The notes under the pieces were generated by a model, which saw nothing but the letters and a program-made list of their open reading frames with translations, was not told the origin of the DNA and searched no databases. 64,000 nucleotides of DNA from Vanilla planifolia (lineage: Eukaryota; Streptophyta; Magnoliopsida; Asparagales; Orchidaceae): NCBI GenBank assembly GCA_023846275.1, contig CM043875.1, positions 3,345,569 through 3,409,568 on the forward strand, written 5' to 3'. Below, one piece after another: positions 12,201 through 26,800 of this stretch (positions are counted from its first letter, which is position 1; every line of letters begins with the position of its first letter). A program made the translations under genes and the position numbers.

Positions 12201-14434
12201 TGATCTTTGCGAATTAGATCGTCCTTATTGGATAAAAAAAGGAACTTCAAATATTTGCTATCTTTCTCTTTGATTGAGATCTCAATTCTAATTTCTTATA
12301 TATATATATATAAACTCTTCCTAGATTTGAATTCAAACAAATAGTAGGCAAATTGTGCAAGTCAAGCAGGTCGCTATGAATGAAAACAATCTTCTCGAGT
12401 ATAATTTACACATTTTTGTGATACTATGAAGATGTTTGGATATCATCAAGCATAGCAAGATTGCACCACATTTATTAAAGAACACAGATGGACTATTAAT
12501 CCACTTTCCTAATTCTAATTTTCTAAATTTAAGTACTAAGATGTTATTATACAAAAATAATTTTCTAATAACATTTTTGTCAAACATTATGTCAAATGAT
12601 CTTTTGGTTCTTGAAAATTTTCAGGCTAAGGTATTTTAATCATGTATAATGTGTGTAAAATATTTCGTTTTATAGTTTTTTGAATTACTTGTTTCATTTT
12701 TTGTATTTATAGTGCTTAATTTTGTATGGGTAATTATGATTAAGAACTATAAATCCGCTTTCCTAATTCTGATTTTCTAAATTTAAATTCACTTCCAGAT
12801 TTTTTATTTCAACAATATCTCACTTGCATAAACATTGAAATGCCTCAATTATCTTCTCTTTCTCTAAAACTTTAGTGTAATATTGTAGATATTACCTGAT
12901 GGGACATTTTATCTTTCATATATAGCAATTGATCTCATTTTGAAAATTTTATGGGTTTTTTATTTCTTTTGACTATAATTCTTTCTTCTTGCAGCAAGAT
13001 GTCCATTTTCTTTCTGTTTTTGCATCTATGAGGAGACTGATTCGATACAGCCTTGGATCAGTTGCTCTAGGTTCATTGGTACTATTCATCGTGGAGTCGA
13101 CGAGATTTGTACTCGATTCACTTCGTCGAAAACTAAAGCACGTGAATACTATTCCTGAAGGTCGAATAGAGAAAATGACACACTACTCTTCAAAGTGCAT
13201 GCTTGGATGTGTTGATTGGACAATGAGATCTATTAATCGAAGTGGATATGTCATGGTAATACTATTCACATCTATATTATTTGTACTAGTTTATTTCATG
13301 TATGGTATTTTTTAACCATCTTACACCATATTTTTAGTGTAAATGGCACATAGGCTCTTCTAGTTTAGTGTTGAAAACATTCAAATAAGTTTCAATAAGC
13401 CCTTAATTCTTTTTGTGTTCCTAAACTATCATTTAAAAATAACCATATGAGACTTTGTTGTTTGCAAAATTATGAAATAGATCATAATTTGTGAACCAAA
13501 AGAAGTTAGGGACATAATTGTTACATCAAAGTTGATGAATTTATCTTCTTAATTACCAAAAATTTATGCATATGTTTGTATATTTTATTGTGTTTTGCAG
13601 ATTGCTATCACTGGGAAAGGGTTCTGCAAATCCTCTTCCATTGCTACAAACTTAATAATGAGTAACATTTTGCGCATCGGAAAAGTTAATGTCATCGGAG
13701 ATTTCATTCTCTTTCTCGGAAAGTTATGCGTCGGCCTTTTCTGTTCGTTGTTTGCATTCCTTATGTTAGACACTCACAAGTATAACTCTGCACACGACAG
13801 GATCTCTTCTCCTATGTTTCCTGTTCTGGTAAGATTTCCATTATGAAATCATATTGCAAAAAATAACCATTCTTTGTTTCATATGTGATATAAATTTTTT
13901 AGTAACTTTTTGGATAGTTTGCCTTTAGCTTCAAATGCTAGGATATGTGAGGATTGAAATGAAGCTTTGGCATAGCAATAAAGTTGTTATTCATTTAATT
14001 AAGAGTTTGTCGGGTCATTTTAGGGTAATACCCAAGAACAAGTTGTCATCATAATAGATCATCGACAATTAACAAATGACATTGATATCTAGATAGTATT
14101 AACATCTAGATAACATCTAGAATGTATTCGATCGATTGTTATTTAGATGATATTAATATCTCAATTAAAAATTATGAAAACGATAACATTAGGACGATGA
14201 TCATTGAACTAAACACCCGCTAAACTAATCTATCATACCATGCAGGTATGCTGGGGACTTGGCTACATAGTAGCAACCCTGTTCTTTTCGGTCGTGGAGA
14301 TATCGATCGACACTGTCATCCTTTCCTTCTGCCAGGATGCAGATGAGCACCAAGGAAGTGCTCATTATGCTCCTCCCCTTCTGATGGAGACGCTCGATGT
14401 TTCCGACACGCAGAGACTAATACAGGGGTCTTGA
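3266..14434 (+). CDS. CTL1: Choline transporter-like protein (SLC44/CTL family, CHER1 type), 5' end missing
   Basis: Nine exons fit in phase: 3266-3624, 4097-4242, 4547-4730, 5965-6038, 6112-6225, 6447-6803, 12995-13255, 13601-13828, 14246-14434, giving 636 residues and a TGA stop. All junctions are GT-AG. From memory the product aligns end to end with Arabidopsis CTL1/CHER1 (about 700 residues) from roughly residue 63: the [14 protein letters not shown] start, [14 protein letters not shown], the extracellular [20 protein letters not shown] segment and HWQQMGGV, then membrane helices in exons 3, 5, 6, 7, 8 and 9 (for example [61 protein letters not shown]). A Cys-rich luminal loop is in exon 6. 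The N-terminal exon is outside the window. In Arabidopsis the protein acts at the trans-Golgi network and plasma membrane in choline handling, sieve-plate formation and vesicle traffic. Intron 6 of this set is 6.2 kb and full of retroelement remains. No broken frame was seen. Confidence 0.93.
6804..8282 (+). other. CTL1 large intron, left part, unassigned
   Basis: This is the start of the 6191-bp intron after the exon ending WTRGEIS. The sequence is AT-rich with T-runs. I could not assign any transposon domain or gene to it on either strand. Confidence 0.5.
8283..9290. repeat. Degenerate LTR-derived direct repeats, period about 400 bp
   Basis: A block opening TGTAACATCCTGGTTTCAC, in the style of a gypsy LTR end, is followed by two and a half diverged units. 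Shared landmarks are 'catgttatttcaaataaac' at about 8388, 8795 and (weaker) 9126, and 'cttataccaaatttgata' at 8621 and 9023 (402 bp apart). Read on the minus strand the latter is close to the TGGTATCAGAGC initiator-tRNA primer-binding site of many LTR elements. The 'ccaatgtaggac' motif resembles the 'ccgatgtgggac' of common plant LTR elements. Copies differ at many positions, so the duplication is old. Confidence 0.6.
10290..11135 (+). mobile_element. Ty1/copia pol remnant (integrase region) in CTL1 intron
   Basis: Translation of the plus strand in broken frames gives a GAG-pre-integrase tail (CxxCVYAKH, then an 'FDxxxxDIWG'-like segment near 10350-10430) and the integrase core end: [18 protein letters not shown] at about 10632-10690, followed by [13 protein letters not shown]. 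Further on, about 10980-11050, is the copia 'YSPTQK..YSPKTRK' segment. Stops and frameshifts are frequent, so it is a dead fragment. It is in the same direction as CTL1 and must be spliced out with the intron. Confidence 0.75.
11136..12994 (+). other. CTL1 large intron, right part
   Basis: AT-rich intron sequence with short (TA)n runs at about 11541-11561 and 12298-12312. Part of 11136-11480 may continue the copia element, but no domain could be recognised. The intron ends at TTCTTGCAG before the exon beginning [12 protein letters not shown]. Confidence 0.45.
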
Positions 14435-14885
14435 GGCTAATACAGAAGAGTGCTCATCTTCTTCGTTGCAGCATTGCTTAGATCTGCAAAGGCATCTACT
14501 GAGCATTTCTCTCTGGTTCTTTTTGAGTTTTTGGCTTGTGATTAGGGTTAGCAATTCAGAAGCCAGATGCTTGATGACAATTTATGATAGCTAAATGCTT
14601 TAATATGTATAGTTTTCTTCTTTCATATCCCATGCATAATTTGCATTTAGTCCTTTTGCAACTACGTAATGATCTTATCCATAAGTTGTATTTGCATGTT
14701 GTTTGATTCACTAGAAAGAGAAACTAAGGTAGAACGAATGAATCTTTGATTTCATCCATTGGGTAATTTGATTTCCAACTTGTGTTGAAGAATAGATGAC
14801 ATCGACATCATTATAGAAGCTTTTGTTTGTTATAAAACTGTCTTCAGAGCTTGAAGACAAAACATAACAAGCTTTCAGAAGAGCT
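14435..14885. other. Short spacer between convergent genes CTL1 and MUTS2
   Basis: Only 451 bp separate the CTL1 stop (14432-14434) from the MUTS2 stop (14886-14888 on the other strand). Both 3' UTRs and both poly(A) sites must fit here or run into the opposite gene. I saw no clear AATAAA on either strand, which is common for plant poly(A) sites. Confidence 0.7.
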
Positions 14886-17800
14886 CTATTTGAGATAGGC
14901 AATGGTGCATCCATGGTTCATGGGGCTTTCTTCTTCGAACTTGAGGACACGAGGGTGATTTCGAAGGATACTAATGGCATGCTCCTTCACAATGCCTGTT
15001 CCCACTCCATGGATGACGAAGAGAACCGAGTTCGACTCGGCTGCTGCAATGGCCATCTCGAGACTAAGCGAGGCCTCTTCGGCTCTCATGCCGCGCAAGT
15101 TCAACGTGTTCTTTGATGTCCTCACTGCTGCGCCAAAGGAGACTTCACCTTCTTCCTGTATGTCTTTGAAGAATCTCTTGTCATGCTTCATTTGGTGCTG
15201 CAAAAGGAAGATATACAATCTCAGTTTGTATCATACTTTTCTTATTTGATTATTCAACAATAATTACATAATTTCATACTTAAATATCTAATAAACATCA
15301 TCTTTTTAAAATAAAATTATTAAACTATGTCTTGGTAATATAATCAATGATACAAGAGAATAATTTTTTGTTTAAATTTAATAATAATTCTCTCATTCAA
15401 GTTAGTATTGTAGCCAAACTAATAAGATCTTATTAAAATTAAGCCCTCTCTCCAAATAGAGATATCAAGTTTAGGCACTTATAAACTTGCACAATTAAAA
15501 GTGTCACTCCTTGTATGTATTTCATCAATTTTATCAATTTTAACCACCTTAAGATTTCTCAATTATGATGTCGCAAATAAAATAAAATTTGACAGTAATA
15601 AATTATGTTCATTCAAGCAACATTTAACTTTAAAGTTAAGAAAATGTCAATTCTAAAGTCCATAAAAATATTAATACCAACATCTGATATTCTTATAAGC
15701 TCATCAAATAATCCTATTTATCAAAAAAATTCTAGAATTGTTTCTATGATTTCCATTTATTCAACCTCGAAAAGGAAAAATAACATTATATTGAAGTATA
15801 CTACTCTTCAACTAATAGTATATACTCTAAGTGTAAATACATAAACAATGAATGATCAATAAAAGACACTCATGTAATGTGAATTAATGCATCTAATGAA
15901 TAAGCCATCATTTTTATCTACAATAAACTATCTTTATCCTAAGATATTGTAGTACTTATTTCATTATCGACAAATATAATTTTCTAGCCAATGATATATC
16001 CCTGAGAACAATGATTGCATATGAAGTATCTAGAGACATAAAAATCATAAAATATATAAGATTCCCCAGTGCATTAGAATAAGGTATTTGCATCATATAT
16101 CGAATGTTGCGAATCCACTTTGGATAATCTGGCATGCACAACTTTGGGATTAACGAATTTAATATCAAGCATGCCAAACTTTGTAAAACTTTTTAAACAT
16201 AATCTTAATCATAATTTTCTAGCATCATGTCTCTCTTAATATCCATATTAAGTGTCTTATGTCACTCCCAAGTCTATTTCAAATTTGCCTTCTAATAGGT
16301 TTTTACCTTGATTGCAAATTTACTTTTTTTGCATACAATCAACAAATCATACAAAAGAAAACAATTCAATCACCATCTAAAAGAATTGTGGATAAAACAC
16401 AACTATTATTCTAGCTAATTCTAAAGATCTATTTTAATATGACGATATCAAACATTTAGTACAACTATTAAGATAATTGTTATAAATCATATACAAATTA
16501 TTCAAACACAAACCCTTTGTATTGAACGACATAGTCTTTCGACTAATAAGTAACCAACTCTTTCTTTCATTGTTGAGAAGTTTTAAGAATTAAGCCAACA
16601 AAAATGGTATAAGCACAAAGGACATAAGTTTGATGAGAACAATATTGATAAAAAGAAAAAAGTAGAGATCCAAAATTTAAATGGTTTGAAACAAGTTAAT
16701 CTTATTTCCACCAAAGAGAAAAAAATAGCTCTCTATCTATAACCTAAATACATCCAATCTCATAAGCAAGGAAGATTACTAAACTATCTCAAACAAAAAA
16801 GTAAGATCCTTTAATTTATGAAAGCAAAAGAACTCAAAGAGAGTGGAATATTTTATTCTTCTTCAAGCAAACTCCTTTTGATTGACTTCACATTCATAAC
16901 CTTCATAGTATTTATAGTTTGCAAGTAACATATTTTTACTAGAAAAATACTTAAAACAAAGATAGCATCCATACACCATAATAATCATTATTGTCTTATT
17001 TGATCATTCAACTATGGTGCATGATTTCATGCTTACATATGAGATAAATATCATCTTCGAGAAATTAATACACAATTGCTTGCATTAGCCATGTCATTGA
17101 AGGTGAGTGATTACAATGTTTTGTTTAAAGCCAACAATTCTCCTTGTTAAACCAATATTGTGATTGAATAAATAGGATCGTAATAAGGTTGAGCTACATC
17201 TCAAAATAAGGATATTAACTCCTACATAAACTAATCAAGTTCAAACATAGCTCAACTTAGCATAATTAAGAGGTTTACTCATCATATCTATTGCCATATC
17301 CATAGTACCAATTTTATCCACCTTAATATCACTTGCTTATGATCTTCTAAACAAAGAGAAATTGAACATCAATATGTTTCATTATTTTAAGAAATATTTA
17401 ATTACTTAGATAAAAAGACAACACTTAGAGTCTAAGAAAATACTTGGTGTAGAAGAATCCAATGTATTCAATGATCGTCAGGCTAGGCATAATCTAATCC
17501 AAACCAAGAGTCAATCCTACTTAAACTCGACTTGGCTGAACTAGCTCATCATCAATGTTTTCCCACTTTGTCTTAGCTCAAAGACAGCTTATCCCTAAGC
17601 GGATTCTACATGACAATGACAGCCTTTAAAGGAGCCAAAGCTGACCCGACCAACCCATGTATACAATAATTACACCAAACATATTCCTACTAACTGCATG
17701 ATGCTCAATTGATAGCACAAGACAATACCCTTGTTATTTGGGACTCCTTTTTATGTTTATTTATTTTCTGTTTCAGTCACATTTTAGTTCCAACTCTAGC

Positions 17801-20800
17801 AAAAGAGCACCTTTGTTGCAGATGAACTCTATTTAAGGAGAGACACTTTTCATTTTTCATTGGTATTTTCTCTTCATTCTTAATATTATATGTAAATATT
17901 ACACTCTCCCATAAAAAACACTTCATATATGAGATTAGGGAGACTTAGCTATCTATGCCATGATAATATTTTGAACAACCAACATTTCTATTAAGATCCA
18001 CCATACATGATTGAGTGAAATCCAATGAATGTTTATTCAGACAATGCCCCAAAAAGGGAGACCATCAAAACCTAAAGAAAAAAAGCCTTACCTCACAATC
18101 TCTCATTATGTTAAAGCAATTTTCTCTTTCTATTTCATACAGTAACTTCAATTTAGTTTATTTTCTCCCTTCCCTTTTTGCATATGCTTAGATTTATCCT
18201 AAGCTCACCCTAACCACCTCAGGGCAATCCACAATCACACTTAGCAAACAAAATTGTCCACACCATGCAATCAAGCTTCAACACAACTCAAGCCATCAAT
18301 AACTGCAATGCAGTTTAGCAGGCCACATAATCCATACCTCTTTTCCTTAGATACGCCAAACTACCACATCCCTTTGGAATTCACCATCTCAGAGGAAGGT
18401 CAGTAGTTTTCCTTATCATGATTTTGATTTATCGAATATTCTCTATATTATTGCAATTGTGCAAACTAGATTCATCATATTTTTTCACTTCACTTTCATT
18501 TGTGTGATATCTTTAATGGTTTTCTATAGCAATCATCTAAGTTGAGTTTGATTTGTTTTCTTAATCATATTAAATCATATGCATTTTTCTTAGCTCCAAT
18601 GCCTTTCTTAACTATGTCAGTTTCTAATAAATTTCCTAGTTTTAAACAATATAGCTATCCAAAATGCCTTTTTCAAATTTCAGCATCTTACCTTAATGTG
18701 AACGAATGAAAGCCTCTACAAACTAAATCTCTAAAATCAAACTTGCATTTTCATAACATCTATGTCTATCGTATATGTACATGTTGTCCTATGTCGACAT
18801 TGTTATTAAAGCATGGAAATTACAGACAAACATCATACATTGCATTACATTCACACGTTTCTGTTGTCTAACTTGTTTGGGTTTGCGGTTTCCTAATCCA
18901 ATAATTGTCATTTTGTTTCTTACGACAATGACTTCCACCAAAAGATATTGTAATACTAAGGGAATGATGACGATGCTTTGTGGCTTGAACATCACCATAA
19001 GATCCATAAATTCCTTAATTAATATAATTTACTTAATTGTCAATTTACTTTTTATAATCTATTTACAGCATTTTGTTATTCAACTTATTTTAATTATACA
19101 ACTTTTCATTTTTTAAATACCTTCTTTACATTCCAGACTATTTGTTGTCATTATTTTACATCACACATTTACTTTTATTCATACAATTTTAACTACCACA
19201 CCTTTGCTTCATTTATTTAAACAAGCTAATAGAAGATAGTGATCATTTTCACATCACATTGAAAAGATGGCCAAATTTTAAGATTTCAAAACCATTTTTT
19301 TAGTTTTTTTCTATGTTTTAAAAAAAATTGACTTAGTCTTTCACATCATGTTAATTCCAATAGCTAAAAATTAAAATTTCAAATGAATATTTACCAAAAG
19401 CTTCTCCAATTCTTACTTTCTATGTTATTGAAACACATATAACTAAGATTTTCAATTCCTTTCCTACGTGTCTAATTTTCAAAGCAAATATGAAATTAAT
19501 AGACTGTGGGGGTAAAAAAAACAAGAGAAAGAAACATCCAATTCTCAAATTAATATTTTCTAATTTATTACATAATTAAATTCACTCTCTATACAATGTC
19601 ATGGCACACACTACTTAGGATTTAGTTCTTGAGCCCTATGAGCATGAAAACTTATTTTACATTTGCACAAAAAATTTTCTTTGTGGACTATCATTGGAGG
19701 TCGTACAATCCTTCAAAAAAGGATTGAGATTGTGTTGCCACACCACTAACAAGAGTCACTAGAAAGATTGACCCAACTCTTGGGATAACTTGACTATGCT
19801 TATATGCCTCTCATTTGGGAAGTTCGTATCAAATTGATACTATCCAAATGTCATTAAAGCATATATGTCACGATCTTCAGGAACGTAAAATGTCACATTA
19901 AATTCTTAAAATGATAGTAACGACTATGAATACCTGTCTCACGCATATAGAGTAACATAAGAGTGGTAAGAGGGGCAATACAAGGAGTTAGAAGAGTAAA
20001 GAATAGTAGAATTTTTTTTTTACATTTGAAATAAAAGGAATTCCACAAGAGTGAAACCCACATCAACAAGCACATACAAACCCCATGCAGATGACACAAT
20101 TGTTCGGATGAAGAAGATGACAAACTGCTAGAAGAAAGCAATAAAATTCGAAGCCTCCTCTTTTAATAAGACTTTGGACTCTTAAGGTTTATATAGAATG
20201 GGAAATAGAATTGGACCACTTTTTTTGGTAGTATAAATTGAATATTTAACATAAGTGCCCTCTTGTCAAGACTAGGCTTCTCTCTTAAGCCTATCTGTTT
20301 GTGCACAATTTGGAGCAGCATATTACCACTTATGGTGGCCTCTCAACACATGAACAAAGCATAAAATTAGATTGATGACCAAATAAATTCCTACATCCTA
20401 TGCAAGGCAACTTAACTAATAGCAACATTTGTCACAAGGCACCAATTCAATGAATGAGTACATTACTTGTTTCGAGAAACATTTCATTAGATGTAATATG
20501 TAAGAACCCAAATAAGTAATTCTCTCATGATTTTGTACCAATTTAATAGATTATATCCAAATCAAACTATATTTTTAGAGATATCATCACATTAGATGAA
20601 GCTTATAGAAAGACATAAGAAATAGAGTGGCTCTGCTCCACCATCTTCTATAAAACGAATCCCTCACCACTTCTATATCTGACCCTTACATTAACAACAC
20701 CCTATATGCTCTACCACCGCCACCAAAGAAAAATTCCATTCCTATCAAAATCTCTCCTAGTTAACCCACTAGGTGTTATAAATATTGTAAGTGTGGACAC

Positions 20801-23800
20801 ATTGCTGCGTAGTGCATAATCTGAGCCTTGGATATCGAGGTCTATGAGAAGTTTGAGAGGAGGTTGGCAACCTAAAGATAGAAGAGATTATAGAGCCGAA
20901 AGAGGCTGTAGAAGAAGAATTGCAAGCCTTAGGTGAGGTCCTATACTTACTTGGTGCACAATGATGAGCCCTCCATAAGAGGTTTTGGGTGCATGCTCAA
21001 CTTCCAAATGTGACAAAAAATTGAAGACAACCCTCCATCTTCTTTACTTACACTCTAATTAATAACAAACCTTGTAAATTCGTGATTGATAATGGGAGTT
21101 ACATATATACCATAGTTACTAATGTTGTCACTAGAATTGGCCTCACCATAGTTGATTACACAAACTTAAATTGTTTCATAGTTTGAATGATCCCCATCAA
21201 GAAGAGATGCCAAGTTCCACCAAAAGTTTGCAATTATTCACATGAGTTTTGGTGTGACATCATCTTTATGCAAGTATAAGATCACCATCTTAAGACACAT
21301 TTGGTGTATCATCATTATGCTACTCCTAATAAGAAAGCCAACACTTGTTTTGTCTTACAACATAAAAAAAAAACCACCACAGGCCCATCCAAATCTAATA
21401 AGCTAAACCAATTGCCAATCACAAAAAAGATAAAAGGGAAGGAAAAGCTTCTAAGAACCATAACATCTCACAAGATCGAGCATAACAATGCTAATTGCCA
21501 AATCATTTTGCTTGCCTTTATTAAAGACGTTATACCCAAGTCATCCTCCATACCACCCATGGTGAAACCTCTACTTCTAGAGTTCAATAATGTTTTTCTC
21601 TATGATCTAATAAATAAACTCCCACCAATGTATGACATTCAGTATGCCATCGGCTTAAGTTTCAACCTCCCTCACTATCGTCTTACCCAATGGTTACTCA
21701 AATTTGTCACAACAAGTTAATGAACTCATTGATAAAGAATGCATTTGAGTGTCAACCCTTGTGCAACGCCATCCTTATTAACATCATCCTTATTAGCACC
21801 TAAGAAATATGAATCTTAGAATACAAGTCTGAACAACTATATAATTAATAAAATCATTATAAATTATAGATTTCTAATACTACATTTAGGAGACCTACTA
21901 AATCAAATGTTTAATGCAAAAGTTTTCTCTAAAATTGACTTAAAAAGTGGTTATCATCAAGTTCACATTCGTCCTAAAGACGAATGGAAAGCTGCATTCA
22001 AAACCAAAGATGACTTATGTGAGTGATTGATAATACCCCTTGGGCTAACCAATGCCCCTAGAACATTCATACTCTTCATGAACAAAGTCATCAGATCCTA
22101 CATCAACATCTTTGTTGTGGTTTAACATTTTAGTATGCATTAAGTCCCCTCTAGAGCATTTAGATCATATTAGATAGATTTACACCACTATAACAAATTA
22201 AAATCAATTTGAGAACCATAAGAAATTTGTCTTTATAATACTAAAGTATCTTTCCTTATTTTTATACCTTCAAAAAAAGGCATATTAGCTGACCCTAAAA
22301 AGGTAGAAACCATAACAAAATGAAATATCCCAAAAAATTTACATGTTGTTTATAATGTCCACAGGTTGGCCATCGTTTACAATGGATTCACTACAGTATT
22401 TGGCCTCTTAGCCACCATAATTACAAATAATATCAAGAAAAGGAATTTGAATGAAATAGGGATATGGATCATGTGCTTCCAAAACTTGAAAGATATCATG
22501 ACACATACCAATTCTTTGGTTCTTCAATTTCTAAACTATTTCTACGATGCATTTGGTGTCAAAATTAGCAAAGCTTTTAGCCATGAGGGCATCCCACCAC
22601 CTTCTTTAATGAAAAATCAATGACTCTAGAAAAATACTCTAATTATGAGTTATATACTATAGTACAAACCTTGAGACATTATTGACCTTATTTACTTCCA
22701 CAAGACTTTTACTCTTTTTGAACTATGAGGCCTTGAAATACTTGAGCTTCCAAAGGAGTTTGAATCATCAACATTCTAAATGATTCAAATATTTACAAGG
22801 ATTCACTTTTGTTTTAAAGAAAAAATCCAATGTTGAAAAGCAAGTTATGGGTGTCATAAGAAGAAGGGCATCTTTGTTCTCAACCATCTCTATCTCTGTT
22901 CCTAGTTTCAACCACATGCCTAACCTTTGCACTAATTGCATAGACTTTGGCATTATTTATCAATTAAACACCAATTCAACAAAAACTAATCTATAATGGG
23001 TTTTTATTTAGAAGGGAGCACTCTATAATCCACAAGAAGAATACTATCTCATACAAAAGAACAATATATCTTAATCTCTCATAAAAGAAATAATTCAAAA
23101 GGAGCAGCACATTCTCTTCTTCTTCAAGAAAATCTATTTTCTCGCACTTCTACTTGTCTCACAATTATGATCTTCATAACATTTATAACTTACAAATGAC
23201 ATATGTGTAATACTAAAAATCCTAAAGGTAAGTACCTCTTCATATTCGACCCAAAATAACCATAATTTTTTTTTATTCAACTATGATTGTACAGTTTCCC
23301 GTTTAAACTTATAATAAGCACCATCTTTTAAAAATAAACAAAGTTAACCTACATGCATAAGTCATGCAATGCAAGGTACATGAGCAAATTTATTTTGTTT
23401 GAATTCAAAAATAAGCATTTTGGACAACAAAGAAGAGTAAAATTAGGCAGCCCAAAGCAAAAATAGGATATAAAAAACTAAAGGAATTGATTGAAACAAG
23501 AAACTGACTTTAAAATATATGCAAAAAATGTAAAAATAATGTGATTTCAAATCAAAGGAAAGCAGAAAGCCGAACCAAGAAAGATATCTCCAAACACCTT
23601 TATGTATGCAAAACCAATGCATGTCAATGCCGTGCACCAGTCCATTAGGACTTGGTGGAGTCTCTGTTCACCATTTTCATTTTTTTTTTCTTTGGGTCAT
23701 CAGAAAGTATTGTAAAATAATTAGTAGCTAGTGTTCTTCAAGATTTCTATTCTAATCCTCACCTGCTTCGTTCCATCTCGAGGACCTGAACTGTTTGCCA

Positions 23801-26800
23801 TAAACCTCATACTCGTTTGCATAGGTCTCATGTCATTTTTCTTCACACGGACTTTTAGTTTTCCATATTGCACCATTGTAACACCACCCTCTGTGGGCGC
23901 TTCTATGACAACAGCCACCTTATCACCTAATCCCTTAACAAACACCTGATCACCAATTTTTGGTGTATAAGAGCCGTATCTGTCTTCTTCTTCGGGTACC
24001 ATATTGATCACATGCTGATTAGCAGAAGCAATAGAAGAAATTGCAAACCCTGACTTTGTCATTATTGTATTGAACTGATATGGATTTCCATTTTGAAGCT
24101 GACTTTCGAAATTCTTAATGACAGCTTCCATCTGATCCCTTGCAGTTTTCAGCTCCTGCTGCAAATTCCTAGATTCTTTTGCCTTAAAAGCCATCTCCCG
24201 CATATCAAGATCATCAGCCTCAGATTGGATCTACAACAAGGAAAACTGAGCAAGATTTAGTCTCACTGTTCTAGTTTAGACTAATTAAAGATGTCAAATT
24301 TTTGTCAGAATGACATTGTAATATTATAATAACCTTGATTTAAAATTCCATTTCATGAACTTCCAAAATATAAATTAGTACTAGAGCACAGGTAACACTC
24401 AAAAAGAATTTGCTAAGATAAGAATGAGCCACAAATTAAACCTTCTACAAAAATGTAAAATTACTTTCAGACAACGTGAAATTTCTCACCAAAAAATTTA
24501 GTAATTAGATAAACGGGCCACTCAGAACTGAAATTTAAAAAGTTTCTTGGATTGTTTCATTGAAAGAAGTGAGATGGACAACAAAATGGACAATCACTTG
24601 CATGGTTGTTTCTACAAACTTATAATATCTAATCTTCGTTCATTATGACATATTAATCTCATAATGGAGAAATTCGCCAGTCATAAACCATATTAACATG
24701 ACATAAATGATGTTAATAGGATTTACATATTAACATGACTTAGTAAAAGATAATTTGCTAGAGGACGAGACTTTGTTCTTTTATCGATCACTGCATTATA
24801 TACAAGTAGGCAAGATGTAAATCCTGTGGTATATTTAGATGGACTTGGGTCAATGATACAATCTATTAAGTATAGATTAGTGAACTTAATTCCATATGAT
24901 CATAAATCATTGGTACACAAATATGAATTATTTTATTGCTCACTCTTGGCACTGAACTACATGAATCTCAGCATATTACATAGACTGCATGTCCCCACTA
25001 GCATTGACCAAGGTGTATAAAGCAAGTATAAAGCATGGTTTAAGGTTTTGCCTGAAACTACTAAAATGTTTTTGATTGAAAAAACTGATGCCAATGATCG
25101 ATTTCAACCAAATCAGTGTTTAGAAACAGTGCAAGTATCGAGCTCTTAGGGATTTCAAGTTTCAATGCTAAAACTTTTCATTACGTTAAAATTTGTCTTG
25201 AAACTTTTTCAACAATCCCAATTATATATGTGATCAAGGAGTAGCTTATTCCTTCTTTTGAAAGGAAATATCAAATTACTCCAAGGAAATTATATTTTTA
25301 AACTAATAATATAAATAAAGTTTAGTTATACATTAAATTATTAAATTGTTATAGTTTTAAAGTTCTTTTGCAAATTATAAGTAATAAAAAAATTACTTAT
25401 AAGTGACTTCAAACTTTCGTATAAATTTACTTTTCCTGTTTCTTAATTTGATATACCATAAAAACTTTTAAAAATTAAAAAAAAAGTAAAATATTTAATT
25501 GAATCTAAAGCTATAGGTTTGCATTTTCTTCTTTTATTATTTTAAAAGTTTTAAAAATAAATTTAGTTGATTAACTATAACTAATTATTAACTACTAAAA
25601 CCAAAATCAAACAGCAAAACGATCAAAACTGAATCTAAAAACCTTTGTTTGAACTTGTTGAAATAAAAGAATACTCCATCCAAATTTTATGAGAAATATA
25701 GAAACAAAACCAAAGAAAATTGCACTTAGATTGTTTTAAATATCACTCTAGTTTGGTTCTATGAACAAATAAATCCTTTAGATTTTTAAAACATCTAGAT
25801 AAGTCATTATAGTTTTGTTAATATAACAATCAAGTCCTTAATCTTTTTTATTCTAAAATTAACCTTCAAAAATAGTCATATAAATCTTTATTGTTTTTAC
25901 AGGTAAACCCCAACATAAATTATGAGCAAAATAGGTTAGAGGCCTAATTGTTATAATAACAAATCTATAAGGAACAATTTGACCATTATGTATACACAAT
26001 TGAAGAAGCAAAAGCCAACATACAAAAAAAAGGAATAGGCCACCTCTCTATGATACCTACCTTTGTTCCCAAAGCTCAAGATGCCATCACGCACAGATCC
26101 CATGGTAACAAAGAAGAAGAAGAATGTAGCTCGAATTTGTCACCTTTAGCTAGGAACGGGTATAAAAAGACCCCTTAAGCTTTATTAAATAGCATTCACC
26201 CAACGACAATGCAGTCTCTTTCGTTTTTCTTAAAGAAATCAAGTACCCTAACCCTAGGAGGCTCCAAAAGAAGACTCCCGAAGGCTTCACCTCCACCTAA
26301 ATCACCTGAAGCCCTTCTTCCTTAACCAGAAGCGTGCTCTCTGCCTAAGCTCCAAAATACTATTGCTTGAAGGCTTCCCTTTGCCAACACTTCAATATTT
26401 ACATAACACCAAAGCCCCTCTCTACTAAGGCTATCTGAGTCCCTCTTCTCTCTACCCAAGCTTAAAACCCAAAAGCTCTTTCCTCTCTTCCCAGGTTGCT
26501 AAAGTCCCTTTTCTCCTCTACCTAAACACCTTCCTCTACTTGTGCCTAAGCTTTCCTCTACCCCAAAGCCTTGAATCTCCTTTATCCTCACAGCCCTTTA
26601 CACGAAAGCTTCTCTTGCTTCCCAAGCCTCATGGCCCTCTACCTGAACTCCTTTTCATTACTCAAGCTACAACTTTGTCAATACCCATGCTTTCACCACT
26701 ACCCAAGCCTCTTATAAGCTTTCTGAGCCTCTTTTAAGCTGTCAAAGCCTCACCGTGAACTACCCAAGCCTCATTGTAAGTTGCTCGGGCCTCTTACATT

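Noticed and set aside
21301..21720. 139-codon ORF as an independent gene
   Set aside because: It lies between the protease-like and RT segments of the gypsy remnant, in line with its direction, and is a surviving frame of that element.
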